In this document: positions 48,267 through 60,001 of the stretch, piece after piece
How positions within the stretch are numbered: position 1 is the first letter of the stretch
Layout: each line of letters opens with the position of its first letter
Source: Tetradesmus obliquus
Taxonomy: Eukaryota > Chlorophyta > Chlorophyceae > Sphaeropleales > Scenedesmaceae
DNA: 64,000 nucleotides
Direction: 5' to 3'
Assembly (NCBI GenBank): GCA_030272155.1
Contig: CP126199.1
Span: 3,150,501-3,214,500 of the forward strand
Position numbers and translations under genes: made by a program
The notes under the pieces: model-generated
Database searches by the model: none
What the model was told of the DNA's origin: nothing
Seen by the model: the letters and a program-made list of their open reading frames with translations, nothing else

Positions 48267-49693
48267 AGGCTGTCCCGCCAAGTAGTCATGCTGCTGATTG
48301 CTTCGCCAGGCGGCAGCTGCAGCAGCAGCTTGCCTGACCAGGCTGCTGCTGCTGCTGCTGCTGTGGCACCTGCCTGATGCTGCGGGGGTGCACTGTCACC
48401 TACTCTACCAGCTCCACTGCTGCTGCTCCAGCTGCTGACTGGCTGTATGGTGTGGCTGACCATGGTACCTCCACAGGCTGCCAGCAGCTGCCGCGGGTGC
48501 ACACCCACCTGCAGCAGCACCTTGGCCCCAGCTGCTGCTGCTGCCACAGCCTCATCACTCGCTGCTGCTGCTGCTGCTGTGCCTGGCCAGCACCGCAGCT
48601 TCCCTAGCTGCCTAGCTGTCAGGTGTAGCAGCTGGCAATCAGGGTGGACTGCAGCATCCTCCTCGCTATCTGCATTACCTGCAGCGACATCATCCGCCCC
48701 TGTTGCTGCTGGAAGGCCTACTGCTGGAAGGCCTGCTGCTGCTGCTGCCCGCAGCAGTGCAGGGTGATTGAGTGCATCTGTCACATCCAGCAGCCAAGCG
48801 CAGCCGTCATCTGTCCCCAGCAGCACCTGCTGCAGCTGCGGGTGCCACACAGCTGTCAGCAGCGGCACAGCAAAGCTTGCGTAGCCCAGCAGCAGCAGGT
48901 GCAAGCTGCTGCAGTGTCCATGGTTAGCATTGTCTGGTGTAGCTTCTTCTGCTGCTGCAGAGCGTGCTGCTGGTGTGACTGCAGCTGCAGCTGCAGCTGG
49001 CTCTGGAGCATGGATAACAGCTGCAATGTACACCTTGTACATGCAGCGCACAAGCACAAGAGCTAGAGGCCGAAATGGCAGCTGTGGCAGCTGAGGCAGA
49101 AGCAGCTGCCATTGCTGTTGCCGCTGCTGCTGCATCTGCTGCATCTGCTGCTTCTGCTGCTTCAGCAGCTGCAGTGCCTGCTGCAGCTGCTGCTTGTCCT
49201 GCGACTGCTGTGCCTGTTGCAGCATCTGCTGCCACTTCTGCCGCTGGACCTCTGCAGCTGCTGCTGCCCTGTGCAGCAGAGCAGCACTGAGCCTGTCACT
49301 GTTGCTGCCGCCGCTGCCACCGCTGCTGCTGCTGCTGCTGCTGCTCCAAGGCTTCACAGCCACCTCATGTATAGCTGAGCCTATGTCCAGTGCACCCACC
49401 CGCTCAGCAGCAAGCTGAAGTTCCACTGCTGCTGCTGCAGCGCTGCTCTCTGGAGCACTGCTGCCGCTGCCAGCACAGCTGGGTCTACTACTGTTACTGC
49501 TGATATGTGCTGGTATGGGTCCTGGCTGCACAGCAGTCAGGCACAGCAGCTGCCCAATGCTGCCGGCTGTGCTCAACACCAACAGAGCTTGCCGTGCATG
49601 AGGGGAAGCACTGCTGCTGCCGCTGCCGCTGCTGCCAACAGCAGTCCCGTTGTCAACCACTGGGTCATAGCCACCACCACCAGCATTACCCGT

Positions 49694-49740
<47 letters not shown>

Positions 49741-49969
49741 GCCCAGGGTGCTGGCTGCTGCTGCCTCCAGCCCTGCTTGCAGGAGGCGTCGGCAGCGTCA
49801 CCATCAGTGCAGCGAGGCTGTTGCCGCGTGCTGCTGCTGCCGCTGCCGCGCTGCTGCTGCCCACCCCCTCCAGCAGCAGCTGCTGCAGCAGCTCTGCGGG
49901 CACTGAGCCCTCCTGCGCCAGCTGCTGCGCAAAGAAACACATGCCCTGCTTGACCAGTGGGCCGGGCCT

Positions 49970-50015
<46 letters not shown>

Positions 50016-50511
50016 CAGCAACAGAGAGCCAGGCCATGCATGATCCCGGTGTCGCTGGGAGATATCATCTGTTGGGTGCATATGGCCAATGCACAGCTGC
50101 TGGCTGCACAGCAAGAATGGCTGCAGGTGAAGCAGCTCAACAGCGTTGCAAGGCATGCTGCTCATAAAAGGCACTGGACTGAGGGTTTGTCTTTGTCCTG
50201 CAAGCTCAGCATGCTGCAGCTGAGCAGCAGCATCGGCTGCACGAGCAGGCCCTGCTGCTGCCTGTGTTGTGTGTGCCTGCACTGCTGCTGGCACACAGCC
50301 TGGCAGGTTGCTGCACTGCTTGCCGGGCATGTCCTGCAAGGCGTGCAGCTCTGCAGGCAATGTATAATTTCTGTTTCTGCTCACTTGTATGGCGTGGTGA
50401 GCTCATGCTGTGACAGCAAGCTGTAGTCGCGCTCGTGCTGTGACGGCAGCAGCAGGCCAGGGTTGGCAGCAGCCAGCAGCTGGCCTGCTGAGGAGCGGTC
50501 AACGACTGTTG
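42980..50511 (-). CDS. Giant poly-Gln/poly-Ala protein, candidate TAF1C/Rrn6-like Pol I factor; 5' end not resolved
   Basis: Three exons are resolved: 50511-50385 (RSSAGQLLAAANPGLLLPSQ, SQHELTTPYK), 49967-46764 and 46352-42980; phases match at both junctions and give more than 2,230 residues. The start codon is upstream or near 50520-50745 and I could not fix it. Between long Ala, Gln and Ser runs lie beta-propeller-like segments: SAIHEVAVKPW, LTAVWHPQLQQVLLGTDDG, VGVHPRQLLAACGGTMV, AVATNKRLLLLDLRRPAEEP, LLIWQHSMRDEPPGLLLML. This order (HPR..L, then the TNKRLLLLDLR.P..PLL.W.H pattern) recalls TAF1C/Rrn6, the propeller subunit of the RNA polymerase I core factor. The C terminus repeats SLLAQLSQ five times and ends SARRKK, reminiscent of the Ser/Gln-rich basic tails of that family. 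Function is tentative; that it is a real gene is well supported. Confidence 0.55.
43018..43480 (-). repeat. Degenerate coding repeat: SLLAQLSQ units separated by poly-Gln
   Basis: Five to six units (SLLLSQLSQ, SSLLAQLSQ, SPLLSHISQ, PSLLAQLSQ, SSLLAQLSQ) with poly-Gln linkers, at the C terminus of the TAF1C-like protein. Confidence 0.85.
46607..46637. repeat. (TCAA)n tetranucleotide run
   Basis: Short run of TCAA units inside the intron of the TAF1C-like gene. Confidence 0.85.
49971..50015 (-). repeat. CTG tract at TAF1C-like exon acceptor
   Basis: About 14 CTG units on the coding strand run straight into the CAG acceptor at 49968. Confidence 0.9.
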
Positions 50512-51210
50512 CTGCATGACCCCTGCCCAAACACCAAGAACAAAATGAAGGTTCTCAGAACGCCGTGGCGAGGTCCTCCCAGTGCAAGGCCTGTATATGC
50601 GCATGCAATCAACATGCGGAAGATGTGCAGGCATGCTGTGCTGTGCTGTCAGGCAGCAGTCAAGCTGCATGCTTGATACTGCTGATACCCTAATAAGCCG
50701 GTATACTGTGTGAGAAGTGAAATAGGTTTGGCAGTTGCTCATTTCAGGCGATCAGGCGGCGTACCCTTCACAGATAGGCCAGGTGACTCCTCCTGATGTC
50801 CCAGCTTTCACCGGCAGCACACTCGACATCAGTGAGGGTCACGGTGACAGAAATACATATTTCAGTCATTTCAGCGTTCAGACCGCATTTGATCCATTGG
50901 CACCGTTCACACTGTCAGGCTGTGCAGTAGTGCGCTGCAGGATGTCAGCAGTTCCCAGCAGCCACCCATCTCGTCACAAATATTTTTCAAATCAAGCAGT
51001 TTTTTGAAATCACAGGTAGCGGTGCTGGCCTGCTATCCAAGAAGCACCAATGACTGTCACGGACTATAACATGGTTGATTGTTGAGTGCGAGTCACGTAC
51101 AGGCTTTCTGCCATCGTTGGATCAAAATATCTCACCAATCAGCCACTTTGGGCAGCCTCAACGTTCCTTCCTGCTGTTCTTCGTCTACAACAGTTCGAAG
51201 TTTCGTCGCA
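50512..51210. promoter_or_regulatory. Divergent region between the TAF1C-like gene and calredoxin
   Basis: The two genes point away from each other. This 0.7 kb must hold both promoters and possibly the first exon of the TAF1C-like gene. No clear core elements seen. Confidence 0.45.
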
Positions 51211-54200
51211 ATGCTCGCACAGGACAAGATGCTGGCTCGCTGCAGCAGCAGGCGCGTCCAGACTTTCATGCCTGCTCAGAGACCACACAACTCAAGCAGC
51301 AAGAGGTGTCAGACTCTAAAATTGGCCCCAGTCCGAGCACTACCCACACCCACCCGCGATGTCATCAATGAAGCCGACAGCGCTGTCCTCATGGACCTTG
51401 AGCAGCGTTTTAAGATGGCAGACATAGACGGGTGAGTGCTACGAACCTGCTGCGTTGCTGGGTGCTGCTGCAAGTGGTGGGGTGGCAAACCCTCCATCAT
51501 CTCTGTTGGGGACCCAGCACCAGCAACTGATGCTCGTACGTCAAGCATACAGTAACCAAGTTGAATCTCACCGGATCATGCAGACAGGGCCTCGGCTGAG
51601 CATCAACATTATGCACCGGCATGCACCAGGCTTGCGCCCAGGCATCTGCTGACAATGGAACTGCTGTTTGACTCGTCATCTGCTTGCAGGAGTGGCCGCA
51701 TTGACCGCAAGGAGCTTAAGGTGCTGCTGGAGTCTGTGGAGGGGGGCCTGGCCTACCCACTGATGGTGGCAGAGGTGCGCTGCTCACTAGCTGTCAGTGG
51801 TTTCGTGACGTAGCACAGTTCCAGCTGCTTGTTTTGTTGTGTCACTTTACAACTTGCGGGCAACCAGTGGACGTGCTGTCTGTAGCTGGGCAGCTGCCTT
51901 GCACACGTGCTGCGCAGCAGACAGAGTTGCAGAACCCAATGGTGGTGCAGCGACAGATCTGCCTGGTGTGGCAGTATCCTTGCACCAGTCAAGATCAGGC
52001 AGTGGGCTGTGCGCAATGTAACTGTGAATCAAGCGACCGCAATTCGCAAATAATGCCGCACAAGAGCACCAGCAACAGACCTGCAGTCCTGCAAGGCAGC
52101 GCAGGCGCAGCAAAACACCGACCGGCACCTACCTCGCACGCAGACGACACTGTTGCACACATGCACTGGTGTGCTGACTATGCGCTGCTGCGCTGCCGTG
52201 TGCGCGCTGCTGTTCCTGCAGGGCTGGCTGCCTGAGGATGCGCTGGACAGGGCCATGGAGAAGTACGATGTGGACAAGAGCGGTGCGTGATGACCACAGC
52301 AGCAGCGTGCCCGCTACCACCCATGTACTACAGCTGCCAGCATGTCTGCTCTGTTTGCTGCAGCTGCTGCCTACTGCTGATACGGCCTAAAGCGCGACGG
52401 GCAATGAACATATCCTGTGATATTGCTGCTGCTGCTGCTGCTGGCTCAGGCGACATCGATTTTGAGGAGTTCAAGCAGCTGGTGTATGACGGCATGCTGC
52501 TGGAGGGAGCCATCCAGGAGTACGAGGACGCCTTCAACGCCGTGGACGACTCAGGCAACGGCTCAATAGGTGAGGCTGCTTGGGCTGCATAGTGTAGGCT
52601 CAGCAAAGCAGCACAGCTGATAACGACTAGCAGCAGTTGCTACAGTGCCAAGACGCCTTCAACGCAGTGGACGACTCAGGCAACGGCTCCATAGGTGCGC
52701 GTTGCAGCCAGCTGTTCCTGCAAGGCCAGCGGCGTGCAGCGGGCGCCAATGGCCCAACCACGCACACGCATGCTTTCAAGCTGGCGCATACGTCACATTG
52801 CCTGCCGCGGGTGTGCACAACACCATACAAGACGTCTGCCGGTAGGATTTCGGGTATTTCTCTTACCAGCTGCCTCTAAACTTTGACTACATGTGACTTG
52901 TTGACCTTGCTGCTGCGCCAGGCGCCACTGAGCTGGCGACGCTGTTCAAGAACCTGGGCAGCCCGCTGTCCATGGAGAAGGTGGCGGAGGTCTTCATGCG
53001 CTACGACAAGGACGAGTCGGGGCAGATAGAGTTTGGTGAGCGGCCCGCAGCGCAGCTGTCTGCACAATACAGTATAAACTGTTCCGGCGATAGATCATGC
53101 CGTGCAGCTGCAGCAGGCTGCTGTTCATTGTCAACGGTGGTGGCAAGTGTGCCTGCATTGCTGCATCGGCTGGGCTCTGCTCCGTCCTGCGGGCTAATAG
53201 GCAGCAGCCACAGCCAGCAGCCATGTCCCGTATGACGCCTGTTGCATCTGCATCCTGTGTGCCTGTCGTGTGCGACAGAGCTGCACTGTACCTGTCACAT
53301 GACAGCTGTACATACTGTGTGCGTACCTGCTCCTGCCCTGCCTGCCCCTCCCCTCCCCCCTGCCTACCCTCTCAGGCGAGTTCCTGGCCATGTTCCAGGA
53401 CCAGCTGCTGGACCTGAAGAAGGTGCAGGCCTGGCTGGCATCACGCGGCGATGACGTGTGGGAGTGGGGCGGCGCGGCGTCAAGCCTGCTGCAGGTGCGG
53501 CGATTGTGGGTGGGGTGGGGTGGGGGTGATCTGGGAGCAGCAGCAGCAGCAGCAGGTGTACAGCGGGGCAATTGGATGCGCGACAAAGTAGCAGTTGCGG
53601 GGGGTTGAGGCGTTGTAGCATGCACGCAGGCAGGCAGAGATAGCGGCGAGTCAGCAGCGTGGTGTGCGTGCGGAAGCCTTGGCTGGCTTGCTGCTGCAGA
53701 GTGTGGTCGACCCACCTGTCTGCTGCGCACACGCCTCAGGCGTTGTTGCTCAGTAGGACATGTCTTCCTCTGCTGTTTTTGGCGGCTTCTGTCCCCTGCG
53801 CTGTGCCAGTGTCGATCAGTACCTGCCCCAGTTGTATGACGCACCCGCCTGCTGCTGCTGCTGCCGCAGACCGTGGAGGGCAACGTGTCTGTCATCTTCA
53901 GCGAGCAGGAGCTGGAGGAGGCACTGGCTAAGAACCCTGACAAGCTGGTGGTGCTGTTCTGCGGGCTCACCTGGTGCAGGTGCGGCAGACAGCGGCGAAG
54001 CAGCCGACTTTTGCAGCTTGGAATGCAGAAGATATATGCAATGTAGCTGGCGTTGTGCAAGGATACGGCTGCGATGTATGACGATGTGCACGGAGATGCT
54101 GTTTGTTGCCTGCCGTGCTCATTATCTCTGTGGAGCTCTGCCAGTCGCAACAGCAGCTGCCGACCTGTGCTGCTGCCAACTTTCAGCTCTGTTTTCACCC

Positions 54201-54962
54201 TGTTGTGACGCGTAGATGGTACTGGGAGCCACATCTAGCTACCTGTCACTCAGTAACGCTGCTGCTGCTCCTGCTGCTGCTGCTGCTGCGCCAGGCCCTG
54301 CAAAGGTGTGGGCAAGCCCTATGAGAAGCTGGCTGCGCAGTACGCCAAGAGCGCGGTGTTCCTCAAGCTCTTTGGCAACGCCAACGCGGGCTGCAAGCGC
54401 ATGTTCAAGTCGTTCAAGATCCGCAGCACGCCCAGCTTCCTGTACTTCAGGGCAGGTGAGCAGGCGGCACCTGTTGCTATGTGTGCTTGCACAGCATGCC
54501 CAGCGTTCTAGGGTTTAGGGTACGTCAGAGCAGGTGTGGTGCTGTTGAGGTGATGACCAGATGGCATACGTGCCCTTGCTGATGCGTGTGTGCTTCTGCA
54601 GGGTTCGGCAGTGCGTTGCTGCGCTAGCTCATGCAGCAGTATGGTGCTGTTGGTGGACCACTTTTCACGCCGGCCTGCGCCTGCGTCACCATGGTTGTTG
54701 GCTATCGTCAGCAGCATACCTACATCACAAGTGAGGGCCAAACTCCTGCCCCCACAACATGCCTCTGCCTGACCGTCTGCCTGCGCTTGCCTGCTGTGCT
54801 GTGTGTGCTGCTGCAGGCGAGCTGTTGGGCAGCAGCACAGGCGCCAATAAGGTGCGGCTGGAGACCAACCTGCGCAGCCACCTGCCGCAGGAGGGGCTGC
54901 CAGAGCCACTGTACGAGCTGGAGCCAGCTGCAGAGCCTGCAGCAGCAACAGCCACAGTTTGA
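51211..54962 (+). CDS. CRX: Calredoxin: four EF-hands fused to a thioredoxin domain, plastid-targeted, 9 exons, 378 aa
   Basis: Exons: 51211-51431, 51690-51774, 52222-52282, 52450-52569, 52922-53035, 53376-53494, 53870-53979, 54295-54455, 54817-54962; all phases agree. Residues 1 to about 55 are basic and hydroxylated, lacking a hydrophobic core, as in chloroplast transit peptides. Four EF-hand loops follow: DIDGSGRIDRKE, DVDKSGDIDFEE, DDSGNGSIGATE and DKDESGQIEFGE. The thioredoxin domain has the active site WCRPC, split by intron 7, and the cis-Pro loop RSTPSFLYF. In Chlamydomonas, calredoxin couples Ca2+ binding to redox activity and reduces a 2-Cys peroxiredoxin; the same role in the stroma is inferred here. 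The active site carries Arg at the position that is Gly in classic WCGPC thioredoxins. Confidence 0.93.
52646..52694 (+). repeat. Copy of the calredoxin exon 4 3' end (third EF-hand loop) and donor
   Basis: Encodes DAFNAVDDSGNGSIG, identical in protein to the end of exon 4 (52521-52569), followed by a GTGCGC donor, 125 bp downstream in intron 4. Three silent differences separate the copies. Used as a cassette exon it would shift the frame. Confidence 0.9.
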
Positions 54963-55440
54963 ATAGGCCAGGCTGCGGTAGCAGCAACAGCCGCAGTATC
55001 GGTGGTGACGCTGCAGGGCCTGAGGCAGCAGCAGCTGCTGCAGTGTAGGCGGGCAGCCTGCTGTCGGAGCCGCTGTACGAGCTGGAGCCAGCTGCAGAGC
55101 CTGCAGCAGCAACAGCCACAGTTTGAATAGGCCAGGCTGCGGTAGCAGCCACGGCCAATGTATAGGTGGTGTGACGCTGCAGGGCCTGAGGCAGCAGCAG
55201 CTGCTGCAGTGTAGGCTGGCGGCTTGCTGCTGGAGCCGCTGTAAGAGCTGGAGCCAGCTGCCTGCAGCAGCAACAGCCACAGTATGAATAGGCCAGGCTG
55301 TGGTAGCAGCACAGCCACAGTATAGGTGGTGACGCTGCAGGGCCTGAGGCAGCAGCAGCTGCTGCAGTGTAGGCTGGCGGCCTGCTGCTGGAGCCGCTGT
55401 ACGAGTTGGAGCTGCCTGCAGGGCCTGCAGCAGCGATCGC
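54905..55440 (+). repeat. About 160-bp tandem repeat carrying copies of the calredoxin C terminus and stop
   Basis: Four units start near 54905, 55069, 55235 and 55393 (periods 164, 166, 158). Each begins with codons like PLYELEPAAEPAAATATV and the second repeats the stop codon context exactly. Only the first unit is used by the gene; the rest lie in the 3' UTR. Confidence 0.9.
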
Positions 55441-57622
55441 CAGTATGAAGCGACCAGCCTAAGGTGGCAGCAATGCGCTGAGATGGTGACTGTGGATGAC
55501 TGGGCGCCAGCGCAGCCATGGTATAGGGCTTGCTGTAGGCAGAGCTGCTGCAGCAACGCGCTGTGCAACCTGTGCAGTAACCGGGTCTACCTGGACAATT
55601 GGGCTGGCAACAGATGCTGGCAATGCAGGAGGTCTCGGCAGCTGCAACAGCAGTGGTTAAAGGCGGGCGCTGCGGCCGCGGCCTGCGCCCTGCGCAAGCG
55701 TCAAATGATCGCCAGCCGGCAGTTGCGTTCTGCTGACTGACATGTGAGGTGCTGGGGTTTGTTGTGGTTGGAATGTCAAAGCGCATGGTGCTGGCTTGCT
55801 AGAGCATATCTGGCTGCTCACTCGTTCAGTGGACTCTTGGCAGCGTGTTCCGTGCACAGCCACGGCAGTCACTTGTGATGTTACTGTTACTGCTGCGAGG
55901 AACAAGAGAGGGGAGTGTCTGGTGTGCGGGCGCTGAACAGGATGCAAGTTGCACTCTCAAAACTTTTGTGTGCGGAGAGAGCAGCGCAGTGCATGGGGTT
56001 GTCGTACCTCTGATTGATATTGTTTAACACGTTAATGTTCAAAGTGTACTGATACATGTTGGTTTGTGCAGCGCTGCTGCTGGTGTTGTACTGCTGCTGG
56101 TGTGCCCGCTGCGGCATGCTCTGTGCAAGATCTGGGCTAGGTGCTGTCTTGCATGCTAGCTCCGCTGCTTGATATCCCACAAAAGATGTGTGACAAGGGT
56201 TGAAACAACACGTTTTGACTGATGTGTGTTGGCAAGGTTCACAGTGTATCTCATACCACGAGCGACTTTGGTTCCGTGCTGTGTGCGCGTCGCTGTTTTA
56301 CTGCAAGTCCCGTTTGTGTTGGGGCGCCAATGGCAATGTTGCATTGCGCAATGCTGAGTGGCAGCATTGGGTTGAGGCACAATACACAACATGCAGCATA
56401 TCTGGGCCCATGAGCTGGCCAAGTTCTCCTGGCCGGGCCCCAGCTGTATGCATGCATCGTGTTGTCACACCGTTGAGAGGCGCCTGCTGTGCTGGTGTGC
56501 ATGAATGATAGAAGAGTGGTGGCAGCTGCTGCTAGCGGGGTGGCAGGCACCGCCCATGATGCTGAGGTCATGCATACACTACCTTCACTTACTGGCAGCT
56601 GCAGGGCAAATTTTCAACACGCAAGTGTTGTCACTGTACATGTGTGCTGCACAGCAAGCACGTCACGCGTTGGGCGTTGTGCACACTCGGCCATCACCTG
56701 CACACACAGCAGTGCATCAAAGGAGCAAATTCCCTGTGGTCCGGTGTGCTTGAAGCTTCTTCATGCGTTCCTTGCTCAATGAGTGCAATGATCGGCTCCA
56801 TACTGGGAGCAGCTGGCACAGATCTGTGTCCATCTAGATGGACTACTGCAGGAGTGAGCATGAGCGGTGGTGCTTGCTGCATGCCAGCTGCAGTGGCTGC
56901 GTGCGTGTTGCATGTTAGAACGAGCTGCCCGCCGACTACTTACACTTTGCTGAGCGGCTTCTATTGCTCGATGAGCCGTAGTGTTGTGGGTTGCTTCGGC
57001 GCACTGCACGGTTGCACCCACATGCATGGTGAGGATCGCTGCAAGTCAGCACCCATGAGATGCAAGGCATGGCTGTTGCAACATACTCGTAAGTGCGGTA
57101 CAGCCACGCTTGTAACGTGCTTTTTTTCGTCGTTGGTAGTTTCTGCTTTCAGTGGTCCAATTGCCAGGTTGAGTGGCCACTGGCACCGGCAACAGATGAA
57201 CACAAATAACACTGGACAGTGGTGGCCAGGGCTGTTCCGGCACCCTGTACACCTGGACAACACCTACGGCCTGGCGCTGTTGCACAGCAGTAACGCATCA
57301 GCAGCATCAGCCAGGCAGTGCTGTTCCTTGCAGGCAGCTGTGTCACTTGTCGCAAGCCAGGCGTGTGAATAACCCAACACATGCGGGGAACCCTAGCATG
57401 CCGATCACATTGTTCAGGCCGGAACAGCCCATCAATCGCGTCTTACCACCTCAGTGTGTCTTTTTCAGATACTTGAATTGAAGTTGCAGGAGACTCTGAC
57501 GCAGGAAACTTGATCACACAGCGCTGTGGTCCTGTCAACCCCAAATCCTGGCAACCCCAAATCCTGTAAGCTCGCATTCGGCTGCTACAGCGTTAAACAA
57601 AACATCAACAACCTTAGCTGAC
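55441..57622. other. Intergenic, no supported gene
   Basis: About 2.2 kb between the repeat array and the F-box gene. I see no exon-like segments or RNA genes. Confidence 0.5.
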
Positions 57623-58619
57623 ATGGAAAAAGATGCAGCAGACAGAGTAGTTGCAACCGCAACGGCAGAGCAGCAGCAGCAGCAGCAACAGGAGCAGCAG
57701 CAGGAGCTGCAGGTGACTTCTGCCCTGCGTGCTATGCAACCCTTGATGCAGTGCTGTTACTGGATGCACTAGCTTGTTAAATGCTACTTTGTTATGTTTT
57801 GCGCGTGTGGTATGCTTCAACTCCACGCACACATGGGGATAGGTGGAGTCATCACTCTACCCCATTGCTTCACATGCACTGTTGCCACCACTGCTGCTAT
57901 TGCTCCTGCTGCTGCAGGCTCCACCTCCAGAGTCAGCACTGCTGCTGGTCTTCAGGCTGCTACCTTCCCAGGAGCTGCTGTATGTCATGCCGCTAGTGTG
58001 CAAGGCGTCCCACGCTGCTGCAGCAGCAGCATACGCCAGCAGGCCCTTTTCAGTCATCTCCTTCCAAGTGGACAGCAGCAGCAAGACACAGTCCCTAGCG
58101 CAGTGGATGCAGCGCCACTGTGCAGTGCTGCTGCATGTGCAGCTCTGCGGCTTCAAAAGTGGCGTGACAGCGGCCTGGTGGGACAGCATCTGCTCGGCAC
58201 CCTACAGCTCATTGCAGGTGAGGTGGCGCAGTTTGCAGCTGCGGAGCTCTCAGCCTACATGCTTACCTCTGTGCATCTACTGCCCCACGCTCTGCACCAC
58301 CAGCAACACATGCAGACACTTGAGCTCTTGTTCCCAGCCCTGATCATCCACCTCAACTCCTGCTGCCGCAGCACCTATGCCTGCGTGCCTGCGGCTCCCC
58401 AGACCTGCCGCTGCAGCTGCTGGCCAGGTCAGCGCCACGCCTGCGCAGCTTGCGGCTAGATCACACTCCAGCAGCACCAGCAGCAGCAGCACTGTCAGCT
58501 TTAAGCCAGCTCAGCAGCCTCACGCTGCGCTGCTGCAAGCTGGGGCTGCAGCATCTGGCAGCGATTGGGATGTTGAGTGGGCTGGTGCAGCTGGAGCTTC
58601 CTGGCAACGAATTTGTGAT

Positions 58620-58656
<37 letters not shown>

Positions 58657-59517
58657 TTTGTTTCAGCAGTGCCTGCTGCGCAATCAGCTGGGGCAGCAGC
58701 GGCTGGGGCAGCAGCAGCAGCAGCAGCAGCAGGGGGTGGGGAGCTTGAAGGCGCGCTAGTAGCTGCTTCTCGCAGGAGCAGCAGCAACAGCAAGGATGAC
58801 CACGCACCGAACAGCAGCAGCAGGGTCAGTAGTTGCCATGCCATGCATCAAGCCCAGCAGCTTGCACAGGAGCATGGAGACGCACAGCAGGAGTGCTGTC
58901 TGCAGCAGCAGATTGAAGCACAAACTGGACAGCAGGGTGAGGAGCAAGCTGGGCAACAGCAGCTGCCAGGAAGCAACGGAACCTGGCAGGTAAGCAGCTG
59001 GCTGAGAGGGCTGCAGCAGCTGCAAGCGCTTGACCTATCACAGTGTAGGCTGCAGCAGGGGCTACTGGACTCACTGCCAGAGCTCACTGCCCTGACTCGG
59101 CTGCAGCTGTGCAGGGCACGCCTGGACGTGCCTAATCCTGAGGCAGCAGCTGCAGCTGGTGCTGCTACGCAGCTGCGACGGCTGGCGGTTGGAGATGGGG
59201 ATGAGGCGCAGCAGCCGGGCAGATACAGTCAGCATGTGCTGGCGTTAGGTGCTGATGCAGCTGCAAGCTGTGCCGTGGTGGGGCGGATGCAGCAGCTGAT
59301 TGAGTTGGATGTGAGCCATATTGCAAATGCATGTGAGCAGCTGTGTGTTGGCGCACGTGCTGGTTCAGGGCTGCAGCAACTGCGCAGCATCAATATCTCG
59401 AACACTGCGTGCACGGAGCAGCAGCTGCAGCAGCTGCTGGCGTGCTGCCCTAGCCTGCAGACGCTGAACTCAGGCGGCAACGAAGATTTGAACAGTGTGG
59501 GTGGTTGTTATATCTGA
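57623..59517 (+). CDS. F-box/leucine-rich-repeat protein, 3 exons, 496 aa
   Basis: Exons: 57623-57712, 57918-58217, 58417-59517; phases agree. After a Gln-rich start, exon 2 opens with an F-box-like helix set (ALLLVFRLLPSQELLYVMPL then VCKASHAAA). Exon 3 carries leucine-rich repeats such as LRSLRLDHTP, LSSLTLRCCKLG, LVQLELPGNEF, LQALDLSQCRLQ, LTRLQLCRARLD, LIELDVSHIA and LRSINISNTACT. Low-complexity Gln and Ala insertions separate the two LRR blocks. Family role: substrate receptor of an SCF ubiquitin ligase. A GTAAGC inside exon 3 (58991) is a possible donor, but the frame reads through sensibly, so I kept it unspliced. Confidence 0.7.
58218..58416 (+). other. Intron 2 of the F-box/LRR gene
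   Basis: The intron is open in some frames, but only joining 58217 to 58417 gives a continuous LRR in phase 0 (SSLQ then LLARSAPRLRSLRLDH). Confidence 0.7.
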
Positions 59518-60001
59518 GATGGCGCGCAATGACAGTCATACCGATGGGAGTGGGTTCTGCTACAGTGACATGGTCAACACAATGTGTGGTCAGGCCGGCG
59601 CTGCAAGTGTCACGCAGCACGCCCTACGGCCAGCAGGGTCAACAACCTTGGCAGCACCTCGAACTCTGACAAACTCCTAGTGTGTTTTAGTGTGAATTTG
59701 CACAGCATGATACTTCTCGGGTCAGCGACCACACGTTGTATTTCTCACAATACCGTTCTGTGTCACGTAATATTTTACGACTTAGTTTGTATCGGATGCA
59801 AACACGACACGTACGCTGCTGCGCATCGGCGGCCGGTTGCAAACCTCGTCGCCCACTGACCAGTGACTTCAGCATCAATCAGGCACAGAACGGCTGTACC
59901 ACAGACTGTTTTGGTCTTATTACCCATTGAAGTTAAAAACACTGGACTTTCCGTTCAGCTGTTCGCGTCCATCTGCTCTCACCTCGGTTGACAGTGTCAG
60001 C
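59518..60001. other. Short intergenic region
   Basis: 3' UTR of the F-box gene and promoter side of the small secreted protein; no further features seen. Confidence 0.45.

Noticed and set aside
58218-58416. Open frames through intron 2 of the F-box/LRR gene
   Set aside because: Only removal of this segment yields a continuous LRR in phase; read-through ends at a TGA.
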